DNA of 51,769 nucleotides. It comes from Chitinophagales bacterium. GTDB taxonomy: Bacteria > Bacteroidota > Bacteroidia > Chitinophagales > Chitinophagaceae. Positions within the stretch are counted from its first letter, which is position 1, and each line of letters starts with the position of its first letter. Under the pieces are notes generated by a model, which was not told where the DNA came from, did not search any database, and saw only the letters and a program-made list of their open reading frames with translations. A program made the translations under genes and the position numbers. Shown here one piece after another: positions 25,405-34,556 of the stretch. Location of the stretch: assembly GCA_017303455.1 (NCBI GenBank), contig JAFLBM010000028.1:1-51769 (forward strand), written 5' to 3'.

Positions 25405-26442
25405 TTAATTTTTAATTAAAGCCCCTTCTCTTTCGGTTCCTTCCGCAAAGGGAATAGGATTCAACCAGACTTTATTTTCAATTAGTTTAACATCATACGT
25501 ACTTACCTTTTCCTTAAAAGGAGGCGGCGACTGACCATTTTGCGGCAGGTACTGATACCCATGCCAGGGACAAGTGATACACCCGTCAATTATTTTACCC
25601 TCTCCTAAAGGGCCTCCCTGGTGTTTACATACATTATGAATGGCATACATCCTGTCCTCATGCCTGTAAACTGCTATTCTCTCTTTATCAATACAAAATA
25701 TTTTAGCCCGGCCATTCTCAATATCCTGTACATCACATACACAAACAAAGCCTTCCAGCTGCTTTGAGAATTGCTGACTATCAGTTCTATGCTCTCTAAA
25801 TGCAGCCCTTAAGTGAAGCACAGTAAGTGCAGCCATCCCGGTAAAAATCATAATTACCAGTACCGGGTTATTTTCATATTGGATCACACCCAACATCACA
25901 TGCATTACCACCAGGAAGTAAGCGAGATAAACAAACATGTGCAATGTTTTCCAGATCCCGGGGGAAAGATTATGTAACCAGAAATCATGGCTGGTGACAG
26001 CCATCACAAAAAATATAAACAGGGCAAAAAAACCCAGCGCCTGGAATGGAAATGCGGGCAATGAAGAATAGTTGGTATTGGAAATAAACAATGAAACCAG
26101 TGGATTAACATTACCTAATGCATGAAACTGGAAGAGGCTAAATACCCCGTGAATCAAAGCCATGGAAAACATGGTAACCCCCAGGTGGCGCCGGTTGTAC
26201 AATAAGGGCAGGCATTTATTATTCAGCCTGCAAAGCGGCCCTATAGCCAGAATGATATGGAGCAGCAGGACAGCCAGTGTGGAAGTACTCCTGATGATAA
26301 GGGTTTCCAATGTGACCTGGTCATTAAAAATAAGCGTCAATAAAGCAAAAAGGGTAAGGTATGCAGTACATAATCCGGCTATCACCCAATCATATATCTT
26401 CTTTTGCCGGTTCCATCCCACCGCTGTGTACGAGGCACTCAT
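25405..26442 (-). CDS. Ferric-reductase-like membrane domain fused to a Rieske [2Fe-2S] domain
   Basis: The 345-aa protein has about six membrane helices (17-215) with histidines suited to bind two hemes (His62, His98, His168, His181), as in the ferric-reductase/NOX-like fold. The C-terminal part (about 228-330) is a Rieske domain: VCKHQGGPL (Cys272, His274) and CPWHGYQY (Cys291, His294), with the chain ending in VKLIENKVWLNP. NOX and MsrQ relatives normally use a flavin domain or partner; the Rieske fusion implies one-electron transfer between the iron-sulfur centre and membrane hemes. Overlaps its upstream gene by 4 nt. Donor and acceptor are unknown. Confidence 0.9.
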   Translation of the reverse strand: MSASYTAVGWNRQKKIYDWVIAGLCTAYLTLFALLTLIFNDQVTLETLIIRSTSTLAVLLLHIILAIGPLCRLNNKCLPLLYNRRHLGVTMFSMALIHGVFSLFQFHALGNVNPLVSLFISNTNYSSLPAFPFQALGFFALFIFFVMAVTSHDFWLHNLSPGIWKTLHMFVYLAYFLVVMHVMLGVIQYENNPVLVIMIFTGMAALTVLHLRAAFREHRTDSQQFSKQLEGFVCVCDVQDIENGRAKIFCIDKERIAVYRHEDRMYAIHNVCKHQGGPLGEGKIIDGCITCPWHGYQYLPQNGQSPPPFKEKVSTYDVKLIENKVWLNPIPFAEGTEREGALIKN

Positions 26443-26885
26443 AATTGAAAATTAATACTGTCAATAATTTGCTGGTGAATAAAATCATACAAAATAAACT
26501 GAAATGACTGTTCTTTACCGGCTATCCACTGCAAAGGGAAAGTATAGCTGCCCCGGGTCTCTATCCTTCCAATCAATTCGTTTTTCGCAATATCAGCAGC
26601 TCCGTTAACCCTGTATATAACAGTTGATGGCACTTCTAATATTTTTTTATTGACCCATTCCAGTTGCCATTGTTTATGTTGTTGATTGGTCCTGATCGTC
26701 ACCTGGTAATTGATGAGATCCTTAGATTTCCATATCACTGGCAACAGGGGTTGTTCATGAGACTGCAATAATTTTACAGCCGCCTGGTTAGGTATAACCA
26801 GCCATGATAATAATATACCGATTGGCAGCACTATAGCCAATACTATCCAAACCCGGAGGTGCCGTTTCCGCAATGTTTTAATCAT
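26439..26885 (-). CDS. Single-pass membrane protein of redox operon
   Basis: The 148-aa protein has a basic N-terminus (IKTLRKRHLRVW), one membrane helix (about 13-30) and a beta-rich periplasmic part with TIRTNQQHKQWQLEWVNK and TRGSYTFPLQW. There are no Cys or obvious cofactor motifs. The layout recalls FixH-like accessory proteins, but similarity is topological only. It overlaps the small membrane protein gene by 8 nt and the Rieske fusion by 4 nt (ATGA), strong evidence for coupled translation. Confidence 0.72.
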   Translation of the reverse strand: MIKTLRKRHLRVWIVLAIVLPIGILLSWLVIPNQAAVKLLQSHEQPLLPVIWKSKDLINYQVTIRTNQQHKQWQLEWVNKKILEVPSTVIYRVNGAADIAKNELIGRIETRGSYTFPLQWIAGKEQSFQFILYDFIHQQIIDSINFQL

Positions 26886-27099
26886 TGGTAGTTTTATTTT
26901 TAACGTTCCTCCATCTCTTTAGCAAGTAAGGCCAGAATACTACAGTACCTGGAATTATGATGATCCGGAATCCCCAACCTGATTTCTCCGCTCCTTCGTC
27001 AATCTTTGTCACGCCTTTTAATATGAATGGAACAGAAAAAATCAGACCCGCACCCAGGTAAACGGCCACCATTACCAGTAAAATGTTTATCAATATCAT
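26878..27099 (-). CDS. 73-aa two-helix membrane protein
   Basis: The ATG at 27099 (MILINILLVMVAVYLGAG) is chosen over a TTG at 27114 that would overlap the protease gene. Two hydrophobic segments (about 1-26 and 47-60, GFRIIIIPGTVVFWPYLLKRW) surround a polar loop, and the tail is basic (RNVKNKTTND). The PYLLKRW helix end suggests a membrane anchor or subunit of an electron-transfer complex. It lies 4 nt after the protease stop, keeping the five genes in one transcript. No family recognised. Confidence 0.68.
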   Translation of the reverse strand: MILINILLVMVAVYLGAGLIFSVPFILKGVTKIDEGAEKSGWGFRIIIIPGTVVFWPYLLKRWRNVKNKTTND

Positions 27100-27103
27100 T
27101 TGC

Positions 27104-28759
27104 TTAATTTTCAATTATCAGTATACTGTTAAAGCCACTAAATCCATCAGGCTCACGGTAAGGATTACTGACATCTTCAATCCATACTTTTTCGTCAACA
27201 AAGAATTTATACTGGTACTTTCCTGCCGGCAGCATCGGAATGTCGATCTTCCATATTCCGTTCTCCCCGGGTTCCATCAATAGAATATCTTGTGCCCAAT
27301 GATTAAAATTTCCGGCCAGGGATACCTGTGAAGCACATTCATGCTGCAGGTAAAAACTAATGATCTGCTGCTGTGCATTTAAGAAAGGGGATTTTTGGGG
27401 TTTCATTATAAAGGTCTTTTTTAAAGTTTTAAACAAGGCTTTACGGGGTGCAATAAGGCCAAATCCCTGTCTTTCGGCCGGCCAGCCCGGAATTCTTTTG
27501 GCTGTACTGAAAAGCAGTTCCCTGGCTGCTGCTGCTGTGAGTTGGGGAGCAGCTTCCAGTAATTGTGCGATGACAGCACTGACAATGGGAGCCGCAAATG
27601 AAGTACCATCAACATGCATATAATGTGGTGAAATAAATTTACACTCCCGGATTCTTTTTACAATTGCTTCTTTTAACCGGGATGGATCATTCACTTCCGG
27701 CAACGCTATGCCCAAACTATTTTTCTCTTGTAAAGCTGAAAATGATTGTATCAATTCTTCTCCGCTTAATTTCAATAATCTGTGCAGCAATTCTGATTCT
27801 TGTTGTTCCTTGCTTCCTGGTAAGAGAGGAGCTGCTACCCAAATGGCCTGGGCTATTAATTCAGGTTTCATCAGCCCGTCTGTTGTTTTTCCAAAAGAAG
27901 AATGGTACAATTCGCTTACAGGTTGTCTTATCTGGTTGTTATCATTTGCTCCGCCAACGGTGATTACCTGTGGTGAATTAGCCGGGGGCTTTATGTCGCC
28001 TGATTCTCCGTTGCCTGCAGCTGCTACAACAATAACACCTTCGCTGATCAGTTGTTCTGCAAGAATATCAATCTCACTTTGTCTGTAGGACTCCGCCTCA
28101 TCTGCACCAAGGCTCATATTGACGATACGTATGCCAAATTCCTTATGGTATTCCTTTACCCACTTTAAGGCATTCACAATATTCCCGGTGGTAATTTTAC
28201 CTTCTTCATTTTGAACTTTTAATAATACCAGTTCTGCATCGCTTGCAATTCCTTTGTACAGCCCCTTACTCAAATATCCATCCCCGGCACAAACTACAGA
28301 GGTCATCATCCCATGCCAGCTTTCAGGATGAGGCCGGGTAAAATATTCAGCCCCCCTTTCCTGATTCGTGATGTCGCAGATGAGTTTGATCCTATTGCGG
28401 TGCTTTACCAGGTCGGGGTGAATATAAAAACCACTATCAATAAAGCAAATGGTAATCTCCTTTCCGGTAAAACGCTGGTCTGCATCCAGCCTTAAACCTG
28501 TGGGGAGAATGATGAATTCATCGGCATTTTTTACGGGGAAATATGGCCCTACTTCAGGCAGGATGCGTTGTTGCATTACGACTTCGGTGTGATAATAATC
28601 TACACACCGGCTGCAAATTCCGTCTTGCACTGACCATCCGGGGTTTTGCTGCTTAATCTTTTCGATTACCTGTTTTTCCCCGTCAATATGGTAACGGTAA
28701 AGCAGTTTATCAACAGCATCATTACACAACGGGCATATAGTAACAGCATCTTCACTCAT
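27104..28759 (-). CDS. S8 subtilisin-type peptidase with N-terminal Cys ribbon and C-terminal CBM48
   Basis: The ATG at 28759 (MSEDAVTICPLC) gives 551 aa with no signal peptide. Residues 9-52 hold two Cys pairs (CPLC 9-12; CSRC 49-52), a zinc-ribbon-like unit. The subtilase domain (about 100-435) has Asp108 (CFIDSG), His149 (SWHGMMTSVV) and Ser387 (GTSFAAP), so the triad is complete. Residues ~470-551 are a CBM48/AMPK-type glycogen-binding domain (SLAGNFNHW, YQYKFFVDEKVWIEDVSNPY, FNSILII). The fusion suggests a cytosolic protease recruited to glycogen or other alpha-glucan. It heads the redox operon. Cellular location is inferred from the lack of a signal peptide. Confidence 0.9.
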   Translation of the reverse strand: MSEDAVTICPLCNDAVDKLLYRYHIDGEKQVIEKIKQQNPGWSVQDGICSRCVDYYHTEVVMQQRILPEVGPYFPVKNADEFIILPTGLRLDADQRFTGKEITICFIDSGFYIHPDLVKHRNRIKLICDITNQERGAEYFTRPHPESWHGMMTSVVCAGDGYLSKGLYKGIASDAELVLLKVQNEEGKITTGNIVNALKWVKEYHKEFGIRIVNMSLGADEAESYRQSEIDILAEQLISEGVIVVAAAGNGESGDIKPPANSPQVITVGGANDNNQIRQPVSELYHSSFGKTTDGLMKPELIAQAIWVAAPLLPGSKEQQESELLHRLLKLSGEELIQSFSALQEKNSLGIALPEVNDPSRLKEAIVKRIRECKFISPHYMHVDGTSFAAPIVSAVIAQLLEAAPQLTAAAARELLFSTAKRIPGWPAERQGFGLIAPRKALFKTLKKTFIMKPQKSPFLNAQQQIISFYLQHECASQVSLAGNFNHWAQDILLMEPGENGIWKIDIPMLPAGKYQYKFFVDEKVWIEDVSNPYREPDGFSGFNSILIIEN

Positions 28760-28819
28760 ACTATGTAAAAAAACAATAAACAATGCTTTTTGCCTGTCGC
28801 CTGGCTTACTCTAAACAAC

Positions 28820-28846
28820 AAATGGCTGGATAATTCCAGCCATTTA
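28820..28846 (-). terminator. Hairpin after the peroxiredoxin-like gene
   Basis: AAATGGCTGG (28820-28829) pairs with CCAGCCATTT (28836-28845). The stem is strong, but only a short T-stretch (minus strand TTTGTTG) follows, so termination may be partial. It separates the peroxiredoxin-like gene from the protease-led operon. Confidence 0.6.
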
Positions 28847-28865
28847 TTTGACATCCATTTGAGTT

Positions 28866-29453
28866 CTATAAATGCTCCAAAATCTCGGCTACGGAAACTC
28901 TTTTTGTATAATCCTTATCAAAATGCCTGAAGATAATCTTCCCTTCTTTACTAATTATATAAACAGCCGGAACAGGCAGGTTTGGGCCATTACTGTCACC
29001 GTTTGCTTTGGTAAAATCTATTCCATATCCTTTGTATTTCTCAATAGCCCTATCATCCACTTTAAACGCAACATCATAACTTTTCATAATGCTGAGTCCA
29101 TCATCATAGAGTATCGGGTATGTCGCCTTTGTTTTCTCAATAGTTTTTGCAATTCCCGCTGCTGTCTCCGGTGTTATAGTAATAAGACTAGCTCCTTTAT
29201 TACTGACAAGAGACATTGAATCCTCCAGCCTTTTCAGGTAGCGGTTACAATAAGGACACCATTGCCCCCGGTAAAAAACCAGTACTACAGCACCTTCCTT
29301 TAGTTTTTCTTTAAGATTTACCTTCATGCCATTTTGGTCATTTGCTGTAAAATCAGGAGCTGCATCATTAATATTTAGCCCTTTCGGGCCCTCCTGGGCA
29401 GACATGCTGAAAAAAACAAGAAACAGGGTAACGGAAAAAATAAGTTGCTTCAT
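28866..29453 (-). CDS. Exported peroxiredoxin/thioredoxin-like protein (AhpC/TSA type)
   Basis: The 195-aa protein has a signal peptide (1-19, SMSAQ) and a thioredoxin fold: APDFTANDQNG, VLVFYRGQWCPYC with Cys66 and Cys69, and a cis-Pro in LPVPAVYII. RGxWCPYC is typical of peroxiredoxin-like proteins that reduce peroxides or act as periplasmic thiol reductases. It is the last gene of a leftward run (DUF1622, aquaporin, VOC, beta-barrel, this gene), 72 bp after the beta-barrel gene. Confidence 0.9.
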   Translation of the reverse strand: MKQLIFSVTLFLVFFSMSAQEGPKGLNINDAAPDFTANDQNGMKVNLKEKLKEGAVVLVFYRGQWCPYCNRYLKRLEDSMSLVSNKGASLITITPETAAGIAKTIEKTKATYPILYDDGLSIMKSYDVAFKVDDRAIEKYKGYGIDFTKANGDSNGPNLPVPAVYIISKEGKIIFRHFDKDYTKRVSVAEILEHL

Positions 29454-29525
29454 AATTGTATTTTTTTCAAAACTGGCTCATTGCGCTATTATCCTGTGTC
29501 GGTTGTCCGACTTATTGCTGAATTT

Positions 29526-30449
29526 CTAAAAACTGATACGGTAATCCAACGAAGCCACAAATGAACGGGTCAGTCCATCAGGCCGGCTTGGCCTCACCAC
29601 AAAAGGAGTTCCTGCTGCCAATTCAAATTCACTCACCCGGCTGGCTTTCAGGTTAAAGAAAACGTTGCCATTCAGGGTTAATCCCCGGGAGCCATAAATG
29701 GGTACACGTTGTTCAGCACTGTTTACATAACTGTCATCATCCAAATGGTAAATTCCTAACAAACTGGGACGGATGGAGAATTTTTGGTTTAGCTCCCAGT
29801 TATAAGAAACCCGCAATAATCCATCGGGTTTTCTGCTGAATTGGTTGGTGGGTAAGTATTCAGAAATAAAGGGATGTGCTGGATAATCAGAAGGAAGAAA
29901 TTTATTCCTGTTTTCATTGATCAACGGGATTTGAAAGGCTGCGGTTGCGCCAAAAGATTTATAAAAAAAATTAAACCCGGTAATGAGATCATAAGTACCC
30001 AGGCTGGGCTGATAAGGCATGGGCAGTTCAATATTCCCTTCCCGCAATGCAGCATGATCCAGGGGGATTTTAGCTCCCAGGATAAACGATTTCCGGACTG
30101 CTTTCCTTTTATCAAATGCCTGGCTGGCTGTAATAAAAACATCACTGATACCGGAGGTTGAAGCCAGCCGGCCATCTGAAATGACATAATTGAATTTGGC
30201 GGTTATAGCTGTTCCTGATTTAAATGCCCGGGTGTACTCCAGGTAGGGATTGTAGTAGGAAACATCATCCTCCCCCTTTCCAAAGGCAAAACCCGCAACG
30301 ATAGTATTGGCTTTTTCTTCCTGCCCATCCCCCCATGTATTATTTTTTATAGAATGGATGGTACACACGCCGGCATCGCTGCAACCTTGTGCATTTATTT
30401 TACCTGAACATACAGGAACAAGAAATAGCAAGAAAAATATTTTTTTCAT
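29526..30449 (-). CDS. Outer-membrane beta-barrel-like protein
   Basis: The 307-aa product has a signal peptide (about 1-20, KINAQ) and two Cys near the new N-terminus (GCSDAGVCTIH). Residues 45-307 alternate in barrel style, with NPYLEYTRAFKSGTAITAKF, GAKIPLDHAAL and a last strand FVASLDYRISF ending in Phe, as in outer-membrane barrels. It may be a transporter-like channel, but the substrate is unknown. It starts 23 nt after the VOC gene stop. Confidence 0.72.
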   Translation of the reverse strand: MKKIFFLLFLVPVCSGKINAQGCSDAGVCTIHSIKNNTWGDGQEEKANTIVAGFAFGKGEDDVSYYNPYLEYTRAFKSGTAITAKFNYVISDGRLASTSGISDVFITASQAFDKRKAVRKSFILGAKIPLDHAALREGNIELPMPYQPSLGTYDLITGFNFFYKSFGATAAFQIPLINENRNKFLPSDYPAHPFISEYLPTNQFSRKPDGLLRVSYNWELNQKFSIRPSLLGIYHLDDDSYVNSAEQRVPIYGSRGLTLNGNVFFNLKASRVSEFELAAGTPFVVRPSRPDGLTRSFVASLDYRISF

Positions 30450-30472
30450 CGTGTTTACTTTAAGAGTTTTTT

Positions 30473-31477
30473 TTATTGCTCCCGAATGAGCAGTGCATGA
30501 CCATCTGCATCCCGGACAATAAATGATTTATGCAGTTTCCCATTTTTATCTTTTACCTGAACTAGCTCTTTGGATATAATGGTATAACCTCCTGACCTTA
30601 GTTGCTGGTAAATTTTAGTTGCATCATCTGTGATCAGTATGGTTTGCCAATGCCAGAGGTCGTCGGTTTTGCTGTCGGCAGGGTAAGCCCTTCCGGGTCC
30701 GGGAATGATATACTCCAACAACTCAATACCTGGTCCTGCGGCTGCACGGAGGCCCGTAATATGAAGGCTTGCATTCTCTATAAAATTTAAATGCGCCTGT
30801 TCATTACCCTTGTTCCAGCTATCCCCTTTTCGTTCGATACCCAGTATATCCTGGTAAAACTTCACACTGTTATCCGTATTACTTACACCAATAGCAGTAT
30901 GATCTATCCCCAGAAAAAGTTTTCCTTTGGATTGTTGCCATTTAGCTTGTCCCTTGCCTGTTGGAAAATAGATCAATTCCAGGTTGTGCTGATCAGGGTC
31001 GTGAAAATAAAATGCTTTTATCCCCGCGGCTTCCGGGATACTCACAGGTAATGTTTGAGGACCTGTGGAAACATGTTCAATATTGAATTTTCTCAGTTGT
31101 GTATATGCCTTTTCCATATCACTCACCACAATAGCGATATGCTGAAAAGCCAGGTCATTGCTTTTGAAATCCCCGGGTATGCTGCGGCCGCCACTGGTCA
31201 GGTAATCTGTCAGTTCAATAAATTCTTCCCCAAGCTGCAATCTTGCTATTTTCATCCGGATGCCAAATATCCCCTGTAATTTTTCATACTCGTCTCCCTG
31301 CACTTCTGTTTCACTGACTTTCTTAAATCCCAGCACTTCTGTATAAAACTTAACAGACCTGTCAAGATCGCTGACAGTAATTCCAACCGCATCCACTTTC
31401 AGCACCTGTGAAAGGCCTGTAAAATGTAAACTCACAGCAATAAAGAGTAAAGAAAGAAATTTCATCCTGGTTTTCAT
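30473..31477 (-). CDS. Exported protein with two VOC/glyoxalase-like domains
   Basis: The ATG at 31477 (MKTRMKFLSLLFIAVSL) gives 334 aa with a signal peptide (cut near GLSQ). Domain 1 (about 28-175) has VDAVGITVSDLDRSVKFYTE, GEEFIELTDY and HDPDQHNLELIYF. Domain 2 (about 190-333) has GIDHTAIGVSNTDNSVKFYQ and RDADGHALLIREQ. VOC folds bind a metal through His and Glu and cover glyoxalases, dioxygenases and resistance proteins. The export is uncommon, so the substrate may be periplasmic. It follows the aquaporin gene by 10 nt. Confidence 0.85.
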   Translation of the reverse strand: MKTRMKFLSLLFIAVSLHFTGLSQVLKVDAVGITVSDLDRSVKFYTEVLGFKKVSETEVQGDEYEKLQGIFGIRMKIARLQLGEEFIELTDYLTSGGRSIPGDFKSNDLAFQHIAIVVSDMEKAYTQLRKFNIEHVSTGPQTLPVSIPEAAGIKAFYFHDPDQHNLELIYFPTGKGQAKWQQSKGKLFLGIDHTAIGVSNTDNSVKFYQDILGIERKGDSWNKGNEQAHLNFIENASLHITGLRAAAGPGIELLEYIIPGPGRAYPADSKTDDLWHWQTILITDDATKIYQQLRSGGYTIISKELVQVKDKNGKLHKSFIVRDADGHALLIREQ

Positions 31478-31487
31478 GACATCAATT

Positions 31488-32279
31488 TTATAATACAAAT
31501 TCAAGTGGTTCCATAAAATTCTTACCTGCTTTCTTTTCTGCAGGCAGTATCTTTTGTTTCGCATTTCTTATTTTCCTGGAAGAAAAAAGAAAAAATTCTG
31601 CTGCCAGTAACATTCCGGCGAAAGGAGCCAGCAGGTATATCCAGAAAGATGTCCAGGTACCTGAAGGAATGGCGCTTGCCAATGAACGGGCAGGGTTCAT
31701 TCCAAAGCCGGAAACGGGTCCGGCAACAATTACCCAGCTACAAACAAGAAAGGCTGCAAAAACACGGGTATATCGTCTCCACTTCTCATGATTCGAAGTA
31801 TAAAGCACCATGCTCATGGTTATAAAGGCAATCAGCAATTCGGCTGCAAGTGCCGGGATGGCCCCATACCTGCCCGGGACAGTTACAACGGTATGAACAG
31901 GATCTGCAGTAAGCAGTTGTCCCATTAATATCCGCATAACAAATACAGCCAGTGTTCCACCGGTAATTTGAAATAGGATAAAGAACAGGGCATCATAACG
32001 GCACATTTTTCCAAGCCGCAAAAAAGTAAGCGTTACGGCAGGATTGATCTGTGACCCACTTGGTGAAGTAAATCGTGAATAGAAAATAAATAAAGCTGTC
32101 AGGCCCATCATCACACCCATCAAAATAGAACGGGAAAAATCAGAGGGGATAAACCGGTACAAGGGGCTTTGCACAGAAAAAATTAAAGCCCCAAAAAAAC
32201 ATGCCGAGATCATGAAAATAGCTAATCCCAGTGCCTCCTGCAGGTAATGGTTCCAGTTGCTGGCAAATGCAGTTTTCAT
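31488..32279 (-). CDS. Aquaporin/MIP family channel
   Basis: The protein has six membrane segments and both half-helix motifs: INPAVTL and GMNPARSLAS, so both NPA boxes are intact, and the Arg after the second one is kept. The start at 32279 (MKTAFASNWNHYLQEALG) gives 263 aa. A GTG at 32387 and ATGs at 32330 and 32321 are alternatives that add a non-membrane leader and, for the GTG, overlap DUF1622 by 8 nt. It conducts water or small neutral solutes; peroxide transport is possible given the neighbouring redox genes, but this is inference. Confidence 0.88.
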   Translation of the reverse strand: MKTAFASNWNHYLQEALGLAIFMISACFFGALIFSVQSPLYRFIPSDFSRSILMGVMMGLTALFIFYSRFTSPSGSQINPAVTLTFLRLGKMCRYDALFFILFQITGGTLAVFVMRILMGQLLTADPVHTVVTVPGRYGAIPALAAELLIAFITMSMVLYTSNHEKWRRYTRVFAAFLVCSWVIVAGPVSGFGMNPARSLASAIPSGTWTSFWIYLLAPFAGMLLAAEFFLFSSRKIRNAKQKILPAEKKAGKNFMEPLEFVL

Positions 32280-32379
32280 CTGTTTCCACCCTTTTGAACC
32301 CGAAACAACCTGTATAGGCATTACTCGCATGCTGCAAAGAGATAAAGGAATGAGCAAATGATTTGTCGCCTGATTGACG

Positions 32380-32715
32380 TCAGGCACCAGATTTTGAATG
32401 CTTCAGTTCCCGTTCCAGGAAATAATTTAATGCCGTTCGTAGAACAGCAATAGCTGCCAGTTTTCCAATGTCATCCCAACTGGGTGCAACCGCCGTAGCC
32501 AGCACATCTGCGCCCAGTAATAATTCAAGGGACACTGCTACAGAGCTTCCAAACTTTATACGAATTTCTTGCGTTGCGACTTTATATACCGGCTGAAAAA
32601 ATATCCTGAAATATTGAAGTACTACTTGCATTACAGCCACCCCAATAATAAGAGCCGCCAGTATTTCCACAGCATGACTGATCGTGATTGTTATCCTTAC
32701 GGCAAATTCTTCCAT
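32380..32715 (-). CDS. DUF1622 family membrane protein
   Basis: The ATG at 32715 (MEEFAVRITITISHAVEIL) gives 111 aa. Helices at about 13-32 and 60-75 surround a central IRIKFGSSVAVSLELLLGADVLATAVAPSWDDIGKLA, the hallmark of DUF1622, followed by RTALNYFLERELK. The function is unknown. It leads the aquaporin-VOC-barrel-peroxiredoxin run. Confidence 0.85.
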   Translation of the reverse strand: MEEFAVRITITISHAVEILAALIIGVAVMQVVLQYFRIFFQPVYKVATQEIRIKFGSSVAVSLELLLGADVLATAVAPSWDDIGKLAAIAVLRTALNYFLERELKHSKSGA

Positions 32716-32812
32716 TATCTGAATATTTAAAAGGGTCCCCGGGAACAAGAACCCTCCATTAATCAAACCTGAATGCAGCAGCCAGGGCTGACTGCTATAA
32801 GAAGGTGATTAT

Positions 32813-34402
32813 CTATTTTATTACTACTTCTTTTTGTGCTGCCGGTTTTACTGTTGAGCTTGTGAGCCAGTTACTAATAATATGATCCCCCACTCTTAAT
32901 GCATTGGCTGCAATTGTCAGTGCCGGGTTAAAAGCTCCGCAACTGGGGAAAAAACTCGCATCAACTACATAAAGATTATCCAGGTCATGTGCTTTGCAAT
33001 TGACATCAAGTACTGAAGTGGAAGGATCAATACCAAAGCGTAGAGTGCCATTCTGGTGGCTCATCCCGCTTATATCCAGGTCATATCCATTCCACCAGGT
33101 ATCTTTATAATCAGGATCAAGCTCACCCAATTTTACAAATACCTGTTTCAGTTTTTCTTTCAGTTTTTCAAAAGCTGTATAATTTGTCCGGGTATATGCT
33201 ACTTTAATACTCCCGTCCTGGCGAAGGGTGATCCTGTTATCCGGGTGTGGTAAATCCTCTGCTGTCAACCAGAAATCAATGGTCATTTCCTTCAATGCTG
33301 CATAGGATATTCCGGGGTACTTTTTTTCGGCCAGCCACAAAATTGTATCAGGATCATTTCTTCCCATTAACTGTATCTCGCCTAAAGGAAACTCACTGTC
33401 ATCTGCTCCATGATAAAAGTCAGCAAGCCCCAGGCTTTTTTGAAAAACACAATCATTTTTCTTTTTAGTGAAAGCAACCAGGCAACCATTGTGGTGCAGC
33501 ATCAGGTTACGTCCTACCTGGTCTGAAGAATTGGCCAATCCGTTCGGGTGTTTTTCATTCTTACTTCTTAATAATAATGCAGCAGAATTCACCGCACCAC
33601 AGGCAACTATGACGAGTTCGCTGCTGAACAGGATTTTTTCGCCTTTAATATCCGCTATCACTTTAGTAACCCGTGTACCGCTTTCATCTGTCTCCAGTTT
33701 TTCGACATAAGCATGAGTTAGCAGGGTCACATTTTTATTTTGCAATGCCGGACGCAAACACATCACCTGGCTATCTGCCTTACTGTCCGTAAGATCAGGA
33801 AATCCATCAAAATTCTCTAACACCACCGGCGCTTCCGTCTCCGTATAATCCTGGGGCAGTTTTACTCCCATGGGTAATGGGAATGGTTTTAATCCTGCTT
33901 GCTTTAGTTTCTTTTCAAGATCCAGGATCAACGGTTCATAAGCAAGTGGAGGTAATGGATACTCCGCTTTTGCAGGAGGCTCTGTGGGATCAGCTCCTCT
34001 TTTACCATGCACACTATATAATTTTTCAGCAGTTTCATAATACCCTTCCAGGGCTTCATATCCAAATGGCCATGCAGGTGATTTTCCCCCATAATGATTT
34101 ACTTCTTTAAAATCACTTTCCCGGAACCGGAATAATGCGGCTCCATACATTTTACTATTCCCGCCAACATTGTAATGGATATAGGGTTTAAAGGGTTTAT
34201 CCTCTTTATCATACCACTCCTCATTAGGCCGGTAACGTCCAACAGTCACCACTTCATGCGGGTCCCAGTTCTCTTTTTCTTTGGGAATGAATCCGCCTCT
34301 TTCGAGAATAAGTATCCTCTTACCTGTTGGGGCCAGCTTACAGGCGATTGTACTCCCACCACTTCCGGTTCCGATAATGATAATGTCATAATGATTGCTC
34401 AT
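32813..34402 (-). CDS. GMC family FAD-dependent oxidoreductase
   Basis: This 529-aa enzyme oxidises an alcohol or sugar with FAD. The Rossmann motif is IIIIGTGSGGSTIACKLA (8-25) with LERGG, the substrate region is NVGGNSKMYGAALFRFRE, the middle has VIVACGAVNSAALLLRS, and the C-terminal signature is MSHQNGTLRFG then YVVDASFFPSCGAFNPALTIAANALRV, with the conserved Asn/His-type active-site region. No signal peptide is evident. It is transcribed divergently from the decayed Crp/Fnr gene, and DUF1622 follows after 97 bp. Confidence 0.92.
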   Translation of the reverse strand: MSNHYDIIIIGTGSGGSTIACKLAPTGKRILILERGGFIPKEKENWDPHEVVTVGRYRPNEEWYDKEDKPFKPYIHYNVGGNSKMYGAALFRFRESDFKEVNHYGGKSPAWPFGYEALEGYYETAEKLYSVHGKRGADPTEPPAKAEYPLPPLAYEPLILDLEKKLKQAGLKPFPLPMGVKLPQDYTETEAPVVLENFDGFPDLTDSKADSQVMCLRPALQNKNVTLLTHAYVEKLETDESGTRVTKVIADIKGEKILFSSELVIVACGAVNSAALLLRSKNEKHPNGLANSSDQVGRNLMLHHNGCLVAFTKKKNDCVFQKSLGLADFYHGADDSEFPLGEIQLMGRNDPDTILWLAEKKYPGISYAALKEMTIDFWLTAEDLPHPDNRITLRQDGSIKVAYTRTNYTAFEKLKEKLKQVFVKLGELDPDYKDTWWNGYDLDISGMSHQNGTLRFGIDPSTSVLDVNCKAHDLDNLYVVDASFFPSCGAFNPALTIAANALRVGDHIISNWLTSSTVKPAAQKEVVIK

Positions 34403-34556
34403 AGTAATAATTCTACTGCAAAAAGAAGAAAGCCAGGGGAATCAGGATGTCATTTATATGACGAATAAAACAGATCGTACAAAAAACCTGCAGATTTATG
34501 TACCCTTTAGCTAATGATTCTTACTCAAGTATTACTTTTATGCCTGATTGCAGTAT

